64,000 bases of DNA from Agromyces sp. H66. Its GTDB lineage: Bacteria; Actinomycetota; Actinomycetes; Actinomycetales; Microbacteriaceae. The position numbers and the translations under genes were made by a program. Of this stretch, positions 1-8,983 are shown in pieces (positions within the stretch are counted from its first letter, which is position 1; the number at the start of each line of letters is the position of its first letter). The stretch lies in assembly GCF_004959775.1 (NCBI RefSeq), contig NZ_SJZG01000001.1, positions 618,104 through 682,103 on the forward strand. Direction: 5' to 3'. The notes under the pieces are model-generated. The model was not told the DNA's origin. It searched no databases and was given only the letters and a program-made list of their open reading frames with translations.

Positions 1-643
1 TGACGCGGTCTCGAGCATCGGCGTGGGCGAGGTACGGCGGCCCCGTGCGGTCGAGCGAGATCGGATGCCCCGAGAACCACACCGTCGTGACATACGGGAT
101 GTCCTCACCGCTGGCCAGCCCGGTCGGGAACCGCAGATCCGCGAAGTGGGCGCGCGAGATGAGCCCGAGCGGGGCACTGCGATAGCTCAACCGATCGCGG
201 ACGGGGTCGAGGTGCCGCCGGCGCAGGGGGCGAGCGGGGGGAGTCGGCACCGCGGGACCCCCTGCGTGGCGCAGGCGCGCGATCACGCCGGCGGCCCGAT
301 CTCGGCGGGCAATGCGCAGCCATGAGTCCACGGCGCCCGGCGCGAACTCGTCGTCCGACCCGAGAACGGACGTGAAGGACCCCGTCGCCTCCTCGAGGCC
401 GAGGTTGAACGGTCCCGACGGGCTGCGGATCCCGTCGTCGAGATGCAGGATGCGTATGTCGTCGCGGTGCACCAGCGTGCCGAGTCGTGCCGCGATGCCC
501 TCGGGATCGGTGTTGTGCGCGACGACCGTGATGCGAACGCGTGCGTGCTCGTTCACCAACGCGGAGGCCACGGCCCGCTCGACGGGCCGCTGCGGCGTGT
601 GCACGGCGACGATCACGTCGACGTCGGGAGCTCGGGTGCTCAC
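1..643 (-). CDS. Glycosyltransferase family 2, 3' part missing
   Basis: The frame runs off the left window edge, so only the N-terminal 214 residues are seen. A GT-A fold is indicated by the opening strand DVDVIVAVHTPQRP, by a GSDDEFAPGA segment (the DxD-like metal and nucleotide site) near residue 105, and by ASGEDIPYVTT near residue 185, which resembles the acceptor-binding 'ED' region of GT2 enzymes. It probably transfers a sugar to a growing surface polysaccharide on the cytoplasmic face. The start is GTG at 643, the only usable start in frame; it overlaps the stop of a 7-codon upstream frame. Divergent from wecB. Substrate cannot be told. Confidence 0.8.
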   Translation of the reverse strand, partial: MSTRAPDVDVIVAVHTPQRPVERAVASALVNEHARVRITVVAHNTDPEGIAARLGTLVHRDDIRILHLDDGIRSPSGPFNLGLEEATGSFTSVLGSDDEFAPGAVDSWLRIARRDRAAGVIARLRHAGGPAVPTPPARPLRRRHLDPVRDRLSYRSAPLGLISRAHFADLRFPTGLASGEDIPYVTTVWFSGHPISLDRTGPPYLAHADARDRV

Positions 644-676
644 GCCGCCGTCACCACTCGCATGATCTCAACGCTA
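640..676 (-). promoter_or_regulatory. Leaderless -10 box and 7-codon upstream ORF
   Basis: On the minus strand TAGCGT (676-671) is followed after 7 nt by ATG at 663, the spacing seen at other leaderless genes in this window. That ATG opens a 7-codon frame (MRVVTAA) whose stop overlaps the GTG start of the glycosyltransferase at 643, in another frame. Translation of the mini-ORF could be coupled to the glycosyltransferase. Inference from position only. Confidence 0.4.
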
Positions 677-719
677 GCAGGACGCCGGCTCCCGGCCCGG
701 CTGCTCCGGGGCGGCCCGA

Positions 720-725
720 TACACT
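720..725 (+). promoter_or_regulatory. -10 box of wecB
   Basis: TACACT fits the actinobacterial TANNNT -10 consensus. It ends 8 nt before the GTG start at 734, which would make the transcript leaderless or nearly so. No good -35 is visible. Confidence 0.45.
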
Positions 726-733
726 GGGGCACC

Positions 734-1798
734 GTGAAGATCCTCAGCGTCGTCGGCGCGCGCCCCCAGTTCGTGAAGCTCGCCCCGATCGCGAGGGCTG
801 CGGCATCCGCCGGCGTGGAGCACACGATCGTGCACACCGGCCAGCACTACGACCCGATGCTGTCCGACGTGTTCTTCTCCGAACTCGGCATCTCGGCGCC
901 CGACGTGCACCTCGGGGTCGGCTCGGGGTCGCACGGGGTGCAGACGGGCGCGATGCTGGGTGCGCTCGACGCGGTCTTCGACGAGCACCGGCCCGATTGG
1001 GTGCTCGTGTACGGCGACACCAACTCCACGCTCGCCGCCGCGCTCTCGGCCGTGAAGCTGCACCTGCCGGTGGCGCACCTGGAGGCCGGGCTCAGATCGT
1101 TCAACAGGCGGATGCCGGAAGAGCACAACCGCGTGCTCACCGACCACGCCGCGGACCTCCTGCTCGCCCCGACCGCGACCGCCGTGGAGCATCTCCGCGA
1201 CGAGGGCCTCGCCGAGCGCACCGTTCTCGTGGGCGACGTGATGACGGACGTGCTGTATCAGGTGCGCGACGCCATCGGCGACACGCCCTCCGCGTTGATC
1301 GACCGGTTGGGGCTGGAACCACACGGGTACTACTTGGCCACGATCCACCGGGCGGACAACACCGACGAGGCCGACCGCCTCCGCGACATCGTGGCCGGCC
1401 TCGCGGCCTGCGACCGGCCGGTCGTGCTGCTCGCCCACCCGCGTCTGGTCGCCAAGGCAGCGGAGCACGGGATCACGCTGTCCTCGGGCGCGCTCGTCGA
1501 GCACCCGCCGTTGGCGTATGCGGACCTCCTTTCCGCCGCTATGGGCAGCCGCGGCGTCATCACCGACTCGGGCGGCCTGCAGAAGGAAGCGTTTCTGCTC
1601 AGGGTTCCATGCACGACGGTGCGCACCGAGACGGAATGGGTCGAAACCGTCGACCTCGGGTGGAACGTGCTCGTGCCCGAAGCCCGGCGGATCCCGGCCG
1701 CGGCGGCGCGTCCTACGCCGTCACCGACCGATGTGACCCCGTACGGTGACGGACGCGCTGCCGAGCGCGTGATCCGAGAGTTGCTCGACCGCGCCTGA
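734..1798 (+). CDS. wecB: UDP-N-acetylglucosamine 2-epimerase (non-hydrolysing)
   Basis: Interconverts UDP-GlcNAc and UDP-ManNAc in the cytoplasm, supplying the substrate of the dehydrogenase encoded 1.3 kb downstream. The 354 residues match the family length. Visible motifs are GARPQFVKLAP at the N-terminus, YGDTNST, the EAGLRS and MPEEHNR block carrying the catalytic acidic residues, ATIHRADN with the catalytic histidine, and ITDSGGLQKEA near residue 285. The frame is open upstream to 443, but homology begins at the GTG at 734, which also sits the right distance behind a -10 box. Divergent from the partial glycosyltransferase. Confidence 0.93.
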   Translation: MKILSVVGARPQFVKLAPIARAAASAGVEHTIVHTGQHYDPMLSDVFFSELGISAPDVHLGVGSGSHGVQTGAMLGALDAVFDEHRPDWVLVYGDTNSTLAAALSAVKLHLPVAHLEAGLRSFNRRMPEEHNRVLTDHAADLLLAPTATAVEHLRDEGLAERTVLVGDVMTDVLYQVRDAIGDTPSALIDRLGLEPHGYYLATIHRADNTDEADRLRDIVAGLAACDRPVVLLAHPRLVAKAAEHGITLSSGALVEHPPLAYADLLSAAMGSRGVITDSGGLQKEAFLLRVPCTTVRTETEWVETVDLGWNVLVPEARRIPAAAARPTPSPTDVTPYGDGRAAERVIRELLDRA

Positions 1799-1827
1799 GC
1801 GCCCGACGAGTCGGCGAGCCCGACGCC

Positions 1828-2976
1828 TCACTCGGGGAGGTCGGCGTGCTCCCGTGCGCGGCGCGCATCGACCTTGGCCTGCTGCCAGCGACGGAGGCGG
1901 CGCTCGAGAGGCTTCTCGACCCAGAGGTGGAGGGCCGCGGCGGCAGCGGTCGCGACCACGAGCAACGCTGCAGTCCAGCCGAGGTTCGCCCACCGCGTCG
2001 GCTGCTGCCCGAACAGCTCGAGCGCCGTGTAGATGAGCGTGGCGTGGATGAGGTAGAAGGCGAAGGACCACTCGCCGAGCGCCACGATCGGTCGCGCCGT
2101 CATCCAACCGGCTCGGCCCCTGAGCTCGCGGGAGGCGGTGGCCACGATCAATGCCCCGCAGAGCACGGTCACGATCTCGCTCGAGTAGGGGGAGACCACG
2201 ACCTCGACCGGCCGGAACGGCGCGAAGCCCTCGGCGCCGACGATCACCACGAAATAGGCCAGGATCGCCGCGAACGGGATCGCCGGGTGCCAGCGCGGCC
2301 GCCAACCTTGGCGGAACGCCCACGCGAGGAGCATGCCGAGCGCGAACTCGTTGAGACGGAGCACCGGCCAAGGCAGCGTCGCAAGCCAGCTGGTCGGGGC
2401 GAGCTGGATCACGACCCTGGTCGCCGTGGCGAAGGCCACGACGCCGAGCGCTCCCCACAGCGCCGCGCGCTTGGAGAAGCGACGCACCACGGCGGCCACG
2501 AACGGATGCACCGCGTAGAAGAACATCTCCGCGGTGAGGGTCCACGCGGCAGGGTTGCCTGAGAAGAGGATCGCAGGGTCCCGCGACCAGCCCTGGAGGA
2601 GGAACACCGAGAGCAGCAGGACACCGATCGAGAACGGCTTCACCCACCACTCCGACGGGTCGGGATCGAAGCTGTAGAACACCGGGATCGCGAGGAGCAG
2701 CGTGACGAAGTGAAGCGGGTAGATGCGAGCGAAGCGCCGCCAGTAGAACGTGCTCTTCGGCGTGCCCGCTCGCATCGACCACGTGAGCACGAATCCCGAG
2801 AGCACGAAGAAGAACGTCACGCCGAAGTGCCCGAACTGGAGGAAGCCCGAGACGACCCCCGGAAGCGGCGCGAAGACGAGGATGTGATACCCGAAGACGA
2901 CGAACGCCGCCCACCAGCGGAGGCCGGTGATCGCGTCGAGTCGCGCGGCTTGCGCGGACGGGGCAGGCTGGGTCAC
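1828..2976 (-). CDS. Acyltransferase family 3 (OafA/YrhL type), integral membrane
   Basis: A 382-residue polytopic protein with about ten hydrophobic helices. It starts with the family hallmark RLDAITGLRWWAAFVVFGYH, whose RxxxxxGLR...H arrangement holds the catalytic histidine, followed by FFFVLSGFVLTWS and, near residue 115, the WTLTAEMFFY motif. Such enzymes move acetyl or other acyl groups onto extracytoplasmic sugars. It lacks the SGNH domain present in two relatives further right. Start GTG at 2976 lies 8 nt behind TAGACT. The gene converges on wecB and is divergent from the UDP-sugar dehydrogenase, so the target is probably the same polysaccharide. Confidence 0.88.
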   Translation of the reverse strand: MTQPAPSAQAARLDAITGLRWWAAFVVFGYHILVFAPLPGVVSGFLQFGHFGVTFFFVLSGFVLTWSMRAGTPKSTFYWRRFARIYPLHFVTLLLAIPVFYSFDPDPSEWWVKPFSIGVLLLSVFLLQGWSRDPAILFSGNPAAWTLTAEMFFYAVHPFVAAVVRRFSKRAALWGALGVVAFATATRVVIQLAPTSWLATLPWPVLRLNEFALGMLLAWAFRQGWRPRWHPAIPFAAILAYFVVIVGAEGFAPFRPVEVVVSPYSSEIVTVLCGALIVATASRELRGRAGWMTARPIVALGEWSFAFYLIHATLIYTALELFGQQPTRWANLGWTAALLVVATAAAAALHLWVEKPLERRLRRWQQAKVDARRAREHADLPE

Positions 2977-2984
2977 GAGCGCCC

Positions 2985-3048
2985 AGTCTACCGGTGACCA
3001 TGGGAGATACTCCGTCGCGCCGTCGGCCCATCCGGGCGCACTTAGACT
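2985..3048. promoter_or_regulatory. Divergent leaderless promoters
   Basis: On the minus strand TAGACT (2990-2985) lies 8 nt before the acyltransferase GTG at 2976. On the plus strand TAGACT (3043-3048) lies 6 nt before the dehydrogenase GTG at 3055. Both fit TANNNT, and neither start has a convincing Shine-Dalgarno sequence. Confidence 0.5.
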
Positions 3049-3054
3049 TGCACG

Positions 3055-4356
3055 GTGCGTATCGCAGTCATAGCCCTCGGCAAGATCGGCCTCCCCCTCG
3101 CAGCACAGTTCGCGGAACGCGGGCACGAGGTGACGGGCGTCGACGTGAACTCCGACCTCGTCGCTCAGGTGAACGACGGCCACGAGCCGTTCCCGGGTGA
3201 AGCCGGCCTGCAGGAACGCCTCGATCGGCTGGTTCCGAGCGGTCGCCTTCGGGCGACCACGGACTATGCCCAGGCGGTGCCCGAGGCGGACGCCGTGGTC
3301 GTGGTGGTGCCGCTCGTCGTCGACAACGAGACGTGGGAGCCCGACTTCGGCTGGATGGACGCCGCGACCCGGTCCCTCGCCCAGCACCTCACGCCGGGCA
3401 CGCTCGTGTCCTATGAGACCACCCTCCCGGTGGGCACGACTCGCACGCGATGGAAGCCCATGCTCGAAGTAGGCTCCGGTCTCGTGGAGGGCGAGGACTT
3501 CGACCTCGTGTTCTCGCCCGAACGAGTGCTGAGCGGGCGCATCTTCGCCGACCTGCGCCGATACCCGAAGCTCATCGGCGCGCTCGGCGACCGCGGCGCC
3601 GCCCGTGCGCGCGAGTTCTACGAGGCCGTGCTCGAGTTCGACCATCGCGACGATCTCCCCCGTGCGAACGGGGTGTGGGACCTCGGCAGCGCAGAGGCGG
3701 CTGAGTTCGCCAAGCTCGCCGAGACCACCTACCGCGACGTGAACATCGGCCTCGCGAACGAGTTCGCCCTGTTCGCTGACCAGGTGGGCGTCGACGTCTA
3801 CGGCATCATCGAGGCCTGCAACTCGCAACCGTACAGCCACATCCACCGCCCTGGCATCGCCGTCGGCGGACACTGCATCCCGGTCTACCCCCGCCTCTAC
3901 CTCGCGACCGACCCCGACGCCGACATCGTGCGCACCGCCCGGATCCTCAACGCGGCGATGCCGTCTCGTACCGTGGCGCAGGCGGCATCCATACTCGGCG
4001 ACCTCGACGGGCTCACCTCCGTGGTGCTCGGCGCCGCCTATCGAGGCGGCGTCAAGGAGACCGCGTTCTCCGGGGTGTTCTCGACCGTCGAAGCCCTCCG
4101 CGAACGCGGCGCACGGGTGCTCGTGCACGATCCCCTCTACTCCGATGACGAACTGCGGGCGCTCGGGTGGGAGCCGTACCGGCCGGGCGACGCCGTGGAC
4201 CTCGCGGTCCTCCAGGCGGACCACGCCGAATACCGCTCGCTCACGCCGGCCGACCTGCCCGGCGTGCGCCTCCTCGTCGATGGCCGCAATGTCACCGACG
4301 CCGCGTTGTGGAAGGGCGTGCCGAGGCTGCTCGTCGGCGGTGGCGGGGTACGTTGA
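3055..4356 (+). CDS. wecC: UDP-N-acetyl-D-mannosamine dehydrogenase-type nucleotide sugar dehydrogenase
   Basis: Oxidises C6 of a UDP-sugar to a uronate using two NAD+. The 433 residues cover the N-terminal Rossmann domain (IAVIALGKIGLPLA at residues 3-16), the central dimer helix (EFAKLAETTYRDVNIGLANE, with the catalytic lysine) and GGHCIPVYP with the thiol nucleophile near residue 275, then a C-terminal UDP-binding domain (LGAAYRGGVKETAFS). With wecB nearby the natural substrate is UDP-ManNAc, giving UDP-ManNAcA; that assignment rests on context. The GTG start follows a leaderless -10. The next gene overlaps its stop codon. Confidence 0.88.
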   Translation: MRIAVIALGKIGLPLAAQFAERGHEVTGVDVNSDLVAQVNDGHEPFPGEAGLQERLDRLVPSGRLRATTDYAQAVPEADAVVVVVPLVVDNETWEPDFGWMDAATRSLAQHLTPGTLVSYETTLPVGTTRTRWKPMLEVGSGLVEGEDFDLVFSPERVLSGRIFADLRRYPKLIGALGDRGAARAREFYEAVLEFDHRDDLPRANGVWDLGSAEAAEFAKLAETTYRDVNIGLANEFALFADQVGVDVYGIIEACNSQPYSHIHRPGIAVGGHCIPVYPRLYLATDPDADIVRTARILNAAMPSRTVAQAASILGDLDGLTSVVLGAAYRGGVKETAFSGVFSTVEALRERGARVLVHDPLYSDDELRALGWEPYRPGDAVDLAVLQADHAEYRSLTPADLPGVRLLVDGRNVTDAALWKGVPRLLVGGGGVR

Positions 4357-5540
4357 GCCCGTCCCTCCGCGGCATCGCCGGCCGGTTGGCCGCCCGGCTG
4401 CCGGAACCGGTGCAGATGCGCCTGAACCCGCGAAAGTACGGGTTCAGGGAGACGGATGTCCCCGCGCCCGTGCAGGCGCCCGACACGCCGATACGGCTCT
4501 ACATCGCACCCGTGAACTTCGCCGGACAGGGATACGAGTGGGCTCGGGCGGCCGAGCGGGTACCCGGCGTCGGAGCGGTCGACATGCAGTACCGCAACGC
4601 CGACGACCTCGGATTCCCGAGCGACTACGCGCTTCCGACCATCGTCTTCAGCAGATCGCGGCGATGGCAGCGGGCTCAGTTCGAGGCGGTCGCACGCGGA
4701 TTCACCCACGTGATCATCGAGGCGGAGCGTCCGATCTTCGGAACGCTCTTCGACGGCGATGTCGACCTCGAGGTGGCGGCGCTTCGCGACCATGGCGTCA
4801 GTGTGGCGATGCTCTCGCATGGCAGCGACCTCAGACTCCCGAGCCGCCATCGGCAGATCGACCGATGGTCGCCGTTCGTCGATGAGGACTGGGATCTCGT
4901 CGACATCCTCGAGGAGCAGTCGGCAGGGCATCTCCGACTGCTCGGGCGGCTCGGCGCTCCGGTGTTCGTCTCCACGCCCGACCTGCTCCTCGACTGGCCC
5001 ACCGCCACGTGGCTCCCGCTCGTGGTGCCCCCCGAGCCGTGGCGCGGCGGCCCTGAGCCGCTCGCCCGGGACGTGCCGATCGTCGTCCATGCGCCGAGCA
5101 ACGCCAGGATCAAGGGGTCCGCCCTCATCGACGGGACCATGCAGTCGCTACACGATCGTGGTCTCGTGGAGTACCGCCGAATCGAGCGGGTCACCGCGTC
5201 GGAGATGCCTGCGCTGTATCGGGATGCGGATGTCGTCCTCGAGCAGTTCCGGATCGGCACGTACTCGCGGGCGGCGGTCGAGGCGATGTGCGCCGGTCGG
5301 GTGGTCGTAGCGCATGTTCATGACCAGGTCCGTGAGCACGTCCGCACGGCGACCGGTTTGGATGCTCCCGTGGTCGAGGCGACGCCGGATTCTCTCGAGC
5401 GGCTCATACGCGACCTGCTCGATCGACGTGCCCACTACCGGGAGGTCGCCCGAGCCGGCGTCGAGTTCGCCGCCGCAGTGCATGACGGCCGATTGTCTGC
5501 GGAGGTGCTGCGCCCCTTCCTCCTCGGCGACGCGCGGTGA
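4353..5540 (+). CDS. Glycosyltransferase, GT-B fold (GT4-like)
   Basis: A 395-residue cytosolic protein. The C-terminal half resembles GT4 donor domains: VVHAPSNARIKGS near residue 250, then a segment VVLEQFRIGTYSRAAVEAM with a glutamate spacing like the E(x7)E motif, and AGRVVVAHV. The N-terminal half is poorly conserved. The best start is TTG at 4353, overlapping the dehydrogenase TGA by three bases, which implies translational coupling; homology-like sequence begins a few residues later. Co-transcription with the dehydrogenase suggests that it uses the uronate sugar or acts in the same chain. Donor and acceptor are unknown. Confidence 0.75.
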   Translation: MSPSLRGIAGRLAARLPEPVQMRLNPRKYGFRETDVPAPVQAPDTPIRLYIAPVNFAGQGYEWARAAERVPGVGAVDMQYRNADDLGFPSDYALPTIVFSRSRRWQRAQFEAVARGFTHVIIEAERPIFGTLFDGDVDLEVAALRDHGVSVAMLSHGSDLRLPSRHRQIDRWSPFVDEDWDLVDILEEQSAGHLRLLGRLGAPVFVSTPDLLLDWPTATWLPLVVPPEPWRGGPEPLARDVPIVVHAPSNARIKGSALIDGTMQSLHDRGLVEYRRIERVTASEMPALYRDADVVLEQFRIGTYSRAAVEAMCAGRVVVAHVHDQVREHVRTATGLDAPVVEATPDSLERLIRDLLDRRAHYREVARAGVEFAAAVHDGRLSAEVLRPFLLGDAR

Positions 5541-5549
5541 CGCCCGTCA

Positions 5550-5589
5550 GGGGCGCCGGTCGCGGCGAGGCTCGGCGAACCGGCGCCCC
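5550..5589 (+). terminator. Hairpin after the wecC-glycosyltransferase pair
   Basis: An 11-bp perfect stem, GGGGCGCCGGT (5550-5560) pairing with ACCGGCGCCCC (5579-5589), with an 18-nt loop and no T-run. It begins 9 nt after the stop of the glycosyltransferase. GC-rich hairpins without a T-tract are common terminators in actinobacteria. Confidence 0.5.
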
Positions 5590-5734
5590 GACTCGCGCCG
5601 AGCCGGACTCGACGGCTGACACGGCGCGACCCGGTCGTTAGTGTGGATCGCGGATCCCTACATCCGCTTGACGACGCCACGGCCCGACGCCGTGGGCGTC
5701 GGGTGGGGGAGCGCGCGACTTGGGGGTTGCACCG

Positions 5735-7591
5735 GTGAAGAAGCTCATGGTCGGACTCGTCGCCGGACTCCTCGTGGGATCCACGCTCGTGGTTCCCGCG
5801 TATGCGGCGAACGAGGGTGCCGACACGGTCGACGAGTCGTCGCAGTATGCGGCGCACCTGCACGAGCAGGCGGATTCGGCGGATGACCCGGTACCCGGTG
5901 ACGCCGCGGGCGAAGCGGCGGCCGAGCGACGCGCCGAGGAGGACCAGGCGATCGCCGAGGCGCGGTCCGCCGACGGCACGATCGGCGCCGCGGTTGCGGG
6001 AAGCGACTTCACGGCGGGCAACCTCATCGCCGACGCGAACTTCTACGACAAGGCCGCGATGTCGGAGAGCCAGATCCAGGCCTTCCTGGTCAAGATGGTC
6101 GGCAGCTGCGCCAATTCGCTGTGCCTCGCGAACTACACGACCACCACGCCCGATCGCACGTGGAGCTACGGCACCTGTGCGCCGTACGATGGCGCAGCCA
6201 ACGAGTCAGCGGCCCGCATCATCTACAAGGTGCAGGTGGCGTGCGGCCTCAGCGCGAAGGTGATCCTCGTCACGCTGCAGAAGGAGCAGTCGCTGCTCAC
6301 GAACCCGGCGCCGTCGACCGGCACCATGCAGAAGGCGATGGGCTACGCATGTCCGGATAGCGCGCCCTGCGACTCGACGTACTACGGGTTCTTCAACCAG
6401 GTGTTCGCCGCGGCACGCCAGCTCACCTGGTACGGCAACCCCTCCGGCTCGTTCACCTGGCTGAAGGTCGGACAGGCGAACCACATCCTCTATCACCCCG
6501 ATGCCGATCGTTGCGGCGGCTCGAACGTGATGATCGTGAACAAGGCGACGGCGGCGCTCTACTACTACACGCCGTACCAGCCGAACAGCGCGGCGCTCGC
6601 GAACCTCTACGGCACGGGCGACTCGTGCTCCGCCTACGGCAACCGCAACTTCTGGCGCATGTACCGGGATTGGTTCGGCGACCCGCGCACGGTCGTGGCG
6701 CTCTCGATGAAGCGACTGGCCGGCGCGGATCGCTACGAGACGGCGGCCAAGATATCGCTGGACACCCATCCCACTCCCGGGGTTCCCGTCGCGTACGTCG
6801 CCTCGGGCGCCGATTTCGCCGATGCCCTCGCAGCGGCGCCGGCCGCGGCGCTCCTCGGCGGGCCGATGCTGCTCGTGGCACGGGACGCGATCCCCGGCGT
6901 GACCCTGACCGAGCTCAAGCGACTCGCGCCGCAGCGGATCCTCATCGCGGGTGGCGAGGGCGTGGTCGGGGCATCCGTGATGGAGATGCTCCAGCAGATC
7001 GCCCCGACGGAACGGGTCGGCGGCGCGGACCGCTACGAGACATCGCGCACCATCGTGGCGAAGGAATTCGGAGCGACGAAGGTCGCCTACCTGGCGACCG
7101 GACGCGACTTCCCCGACGGGCTGAGTGCCGGGGCGGTGGCCGGGGGCATCGGGGCCCCGGTGGTGCTCGTCGACGGGCAGGCGGGCAGCGTCGACGCCGA
7201 AACGATCGCACTGCTCACGAGCAAGGGCGTCACCGAGGTGCGAATCGCCGGAGGCATCGGCGCGGTCTCGTCGGGCATCCAGTCGAGCCTTGCCGCGTTC
7301 ACGGTCACGCGATACGCAGGCGCCGATCGCTACGAGACCAGCGTGGCGATCAATGCGGCGGCGTTCACGACGAGCACGAACGCGTTCGTCGCCACCGGAC
7401 TCGACTTCCCCGACGCGCTCACCGGGTCGGTCGCCGCGGGCGCTGCGCACGATCCGCTCTATCTCGGCAGACCGACCTGCGTGCCCGGCGTGGTCCGCAG
7501 TGCGGCACTCGGCCAGGGCGTCACCTCGGTGACGCTGCTCGGCGGTGACAGCGTGCTGGAGGATGCGGTCGGCCGTCTTCAGCCCTGCTGA
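5735..7591 (+). CDS. Secreted wall-anchored protein with three cell wall binding repeat 2 (CWB2) domains
   Basis: 618 residues. A Sec signal peptide (KKLMVGLVAGLLVGSTLVV, then PAYA-A) is followed by a charged spacer (about 30-95), a lysozyme-like globular region (about 100-310) containing ILVTLQKEQSLL and five-plus cysteines, and three CWB2 repeats beginning RLAGADRYET (about 326), RVGGADRYET (about 427) and RYAGADRYET (about 525). CWB2 modules bind secondary wall polymers noncovalently; the middle region resembles domains often called hemagglutinin in this family and may act on peptidoglycan. The start chosen is GTG at 5735, behind GGGGG; a TTG at 5720 is in frame. The gene stands alone between hairpin and convergent flippase. 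Confidence 0.85.
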   Translation: MKKLMVGLVAGLLVGSTLVVPAYAANEGADTVDESSQYAAHLHEQADSADDPVPGDAAGEAAAERRAEEDQAIAEARSADGTIGAAVAGSDFTAGNLIADANFYDKAAMSESQIQAFLVKMVGSCANSLCLANYTTTTPDRTWSYGTCAPYDGAANESAARIIYKVQVACGLSAKVILVTLQKEQSLLTNPAPSTGTMQKAMGYACPDSAPCDSTYYGFFNQVFAAARQLTWYGNPSGSFTWLKVGQANHILYHPDADRCGGSNVMIVNKATAALYYYTPYQPNSAALANLYGTGDSCSAYGNRNFWRMYRDWFGDPRTVVALSMKRLAGADRYETAAKISLDTHPTPGVPVAYVASGADFADALAAAPAAALLGGPMLLVARDAIPGVTLTELKRLAPQRILIAGGEGVVGASVMEMLQQIAPTERVGGADRYETSRTIVAKEFGATKVAYLATGRDFPDGLSAGAVAGGIGAPVVLVDGQAGSVDAETIALLTSKGVTEVRIAGGIGAVSSGIQSSLAAFTVTRYAGADRYETSVAINAAAFTTSTNAFVATGLDFPDALTGSVAAGAAHDPLYLGRPTCVPGVVRSAALGQGVTSVTLLGGDSVLEDAVGRLQPC

Positions 7592-7604
7592 CGGCTCGTC
7601 CGCC

Positions 7605-8885
7605 TCACGGCTCGAGCGATGGCTCGATGCCGTCGACGGGTCCGTCCGCGGGGCGGCCGGGCAGACGCTCCGGATGCCGGAACACGGTGCGTAGTGCGAA
7701 CAGCTGCACCCCGAGCACCGCGATCTCCGAGATCGCGAGTCCCCATGCGAGGCCGACGACGCCGAACCACAGCGTGAGCGGGATCATCAGCGCGGTCCCG
7801 ACGATCGCCCCGACGATGGTGCTGCGGGCGAGCACCTTGGCGAGGCCGAGCGCGGTCAGGCACGCGAACCCGGTGAGCTGGGAGGCGAGGAGGGCCGCGA
7901 GGTTCACTGCCATGGCGGCGGCGAGCGCCCACGGCAGCACCAGTGCGCCTCCGGAGAGGAGTCCGCTCACCCATGGGCTCAGCAGTCCGAAGGCGAGCCC
8001 GCCGGCGACGGCGAGCACCAACGCGAGGAGGGTGACCCGGCGCGCTCGCGTGAGCAGCCGCTCGATCTCGGGAGCGGGGACGTAGCCCTGCGCCACCTGC
8101 ACCACGGGCCTGGTCGCGTAGAGCGAGAGGCGTACCATCCGCTCGGCGAGCGCGTACACGGCGGTGGCGCTCGGGATGAAGATCTGCACGATGACCACGG
8201 GCACGTTGACGTAGAGCGACGCCGTTGCAGCCATCGTCACGGGTGCAGACTGGCCGCGGAGATTTCGGGCGGCGCGCACCGGTGAGAGGGTGAACGCCCA
8301 CCCCCCGTGGCGGCGGAGGATGTCGGCCCCCGAGACGACCGCGGCGATGATGACGCCCAGCAGCTGGAGTCCGGCGAACCAGCGTGCGTCACCGGTCCCC
8401 ACGAGCACGAGGGCGCCGGCGACCGTCCCTGCGACGCGGGGCATGGAATCGAGCAGCAGGAACCGCATCGGACTTTTCTCGCCGACGTAGAACCATCCCG
8501 AGCCGAGCGACACGAGGATGCCGCTCGTCACCGTGAGGGCGGCGAGCCAGGGGTCGCCGCGCGAGAGCGCGATGGCGAGCGGGATCGCGACGATGAGCAC
8601 GGCGGCGTTGAGCCAGACCCGGCTGAGCACCGAGTCGAAGAAGTAGCGGCCGCGCGCCGAGACGGGCCGACCGGCCACGTCGGTCGGTCCGGTCACGCCC
8701 CACCCGAAGGCGGCGATGACGAACGCGAAGCCGGCCACGGCCTGGGACACGGCGATGGTGGTCCACGCGGTCTCGCCCGCGGCGATGATCACGGCCGGGA
8801 TCACCGCGATGCTCACGAGGCCGCTCACGATCACGGAGAGGCCGTACCCGCCCGTGGCGCGGAACAGCCGTCTGGAGCCGATCAC
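7605..8885 (-). CDS. Polysaccharide flippase, Wzx/MATE type (first copy)
   Basis: 426 residues with about twelve transmembrane helices, opening RLFRATGGYGLSVIVSGLVS as in polysaccharide export (PF01943/PF13440) proteins. It would move undecaprenyl-linked repeat units across the membrane. The GTG start has GGGAGG 8 nt upstream. It converges on the CWB2 protein gene with a 13-nt gap and is followed, on the upstream side, by rfbD in the same direction. A second, unrelated-looking flippase lies at 17622-18890, so the locus may export two polymers. Confidence 0.83.
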   Translation of the reverse strand: MIGSRRLFRATGGYGLSVIVSGLVSIAVIPAVIIAAGETAWTTIAVSQAVAGFAFVIAAFGWGVTGPTDVAGRPVSARGRYFFDSVLSRVWLNAAVLIVAIPLAIALSRGDPWLAALTVTSGILVSLGSGWFYVGEKSPMRFLLLDSMPRVAGTVAGALVLVGTGDARWFAGLQLLGVIIAAVVSGADILRRHGGWAFTLSPVRAARNLRGQSAPVTMAATASLYVNVPVVIVQIFIPSATAVYALAERMVRLSLYATRPVVQVAQGYVPAPEIERLLTRARRVTLLALVLAVAGGLAFGLLSPWVSGLLSGGALVLPWALAAAMAVNLAALLASQLTGFACLTALGLAKVLARSTIVGAIVGTALMIPLTLWFGVVGLAWGLAISEIAVLGVQLFALRTVFRHPERLPGRPADGPVDGIEPSLEP

Positions 8886-8983
8886 CCTTGATGCCTCCCA
8901 CTCACCGCGGCCGCGCCGCCGCCGGAACCCGGCGCAACTGTACCGGAAAGACGAGGGTTTCCATCACGCAGTTGCCGTTCGCG

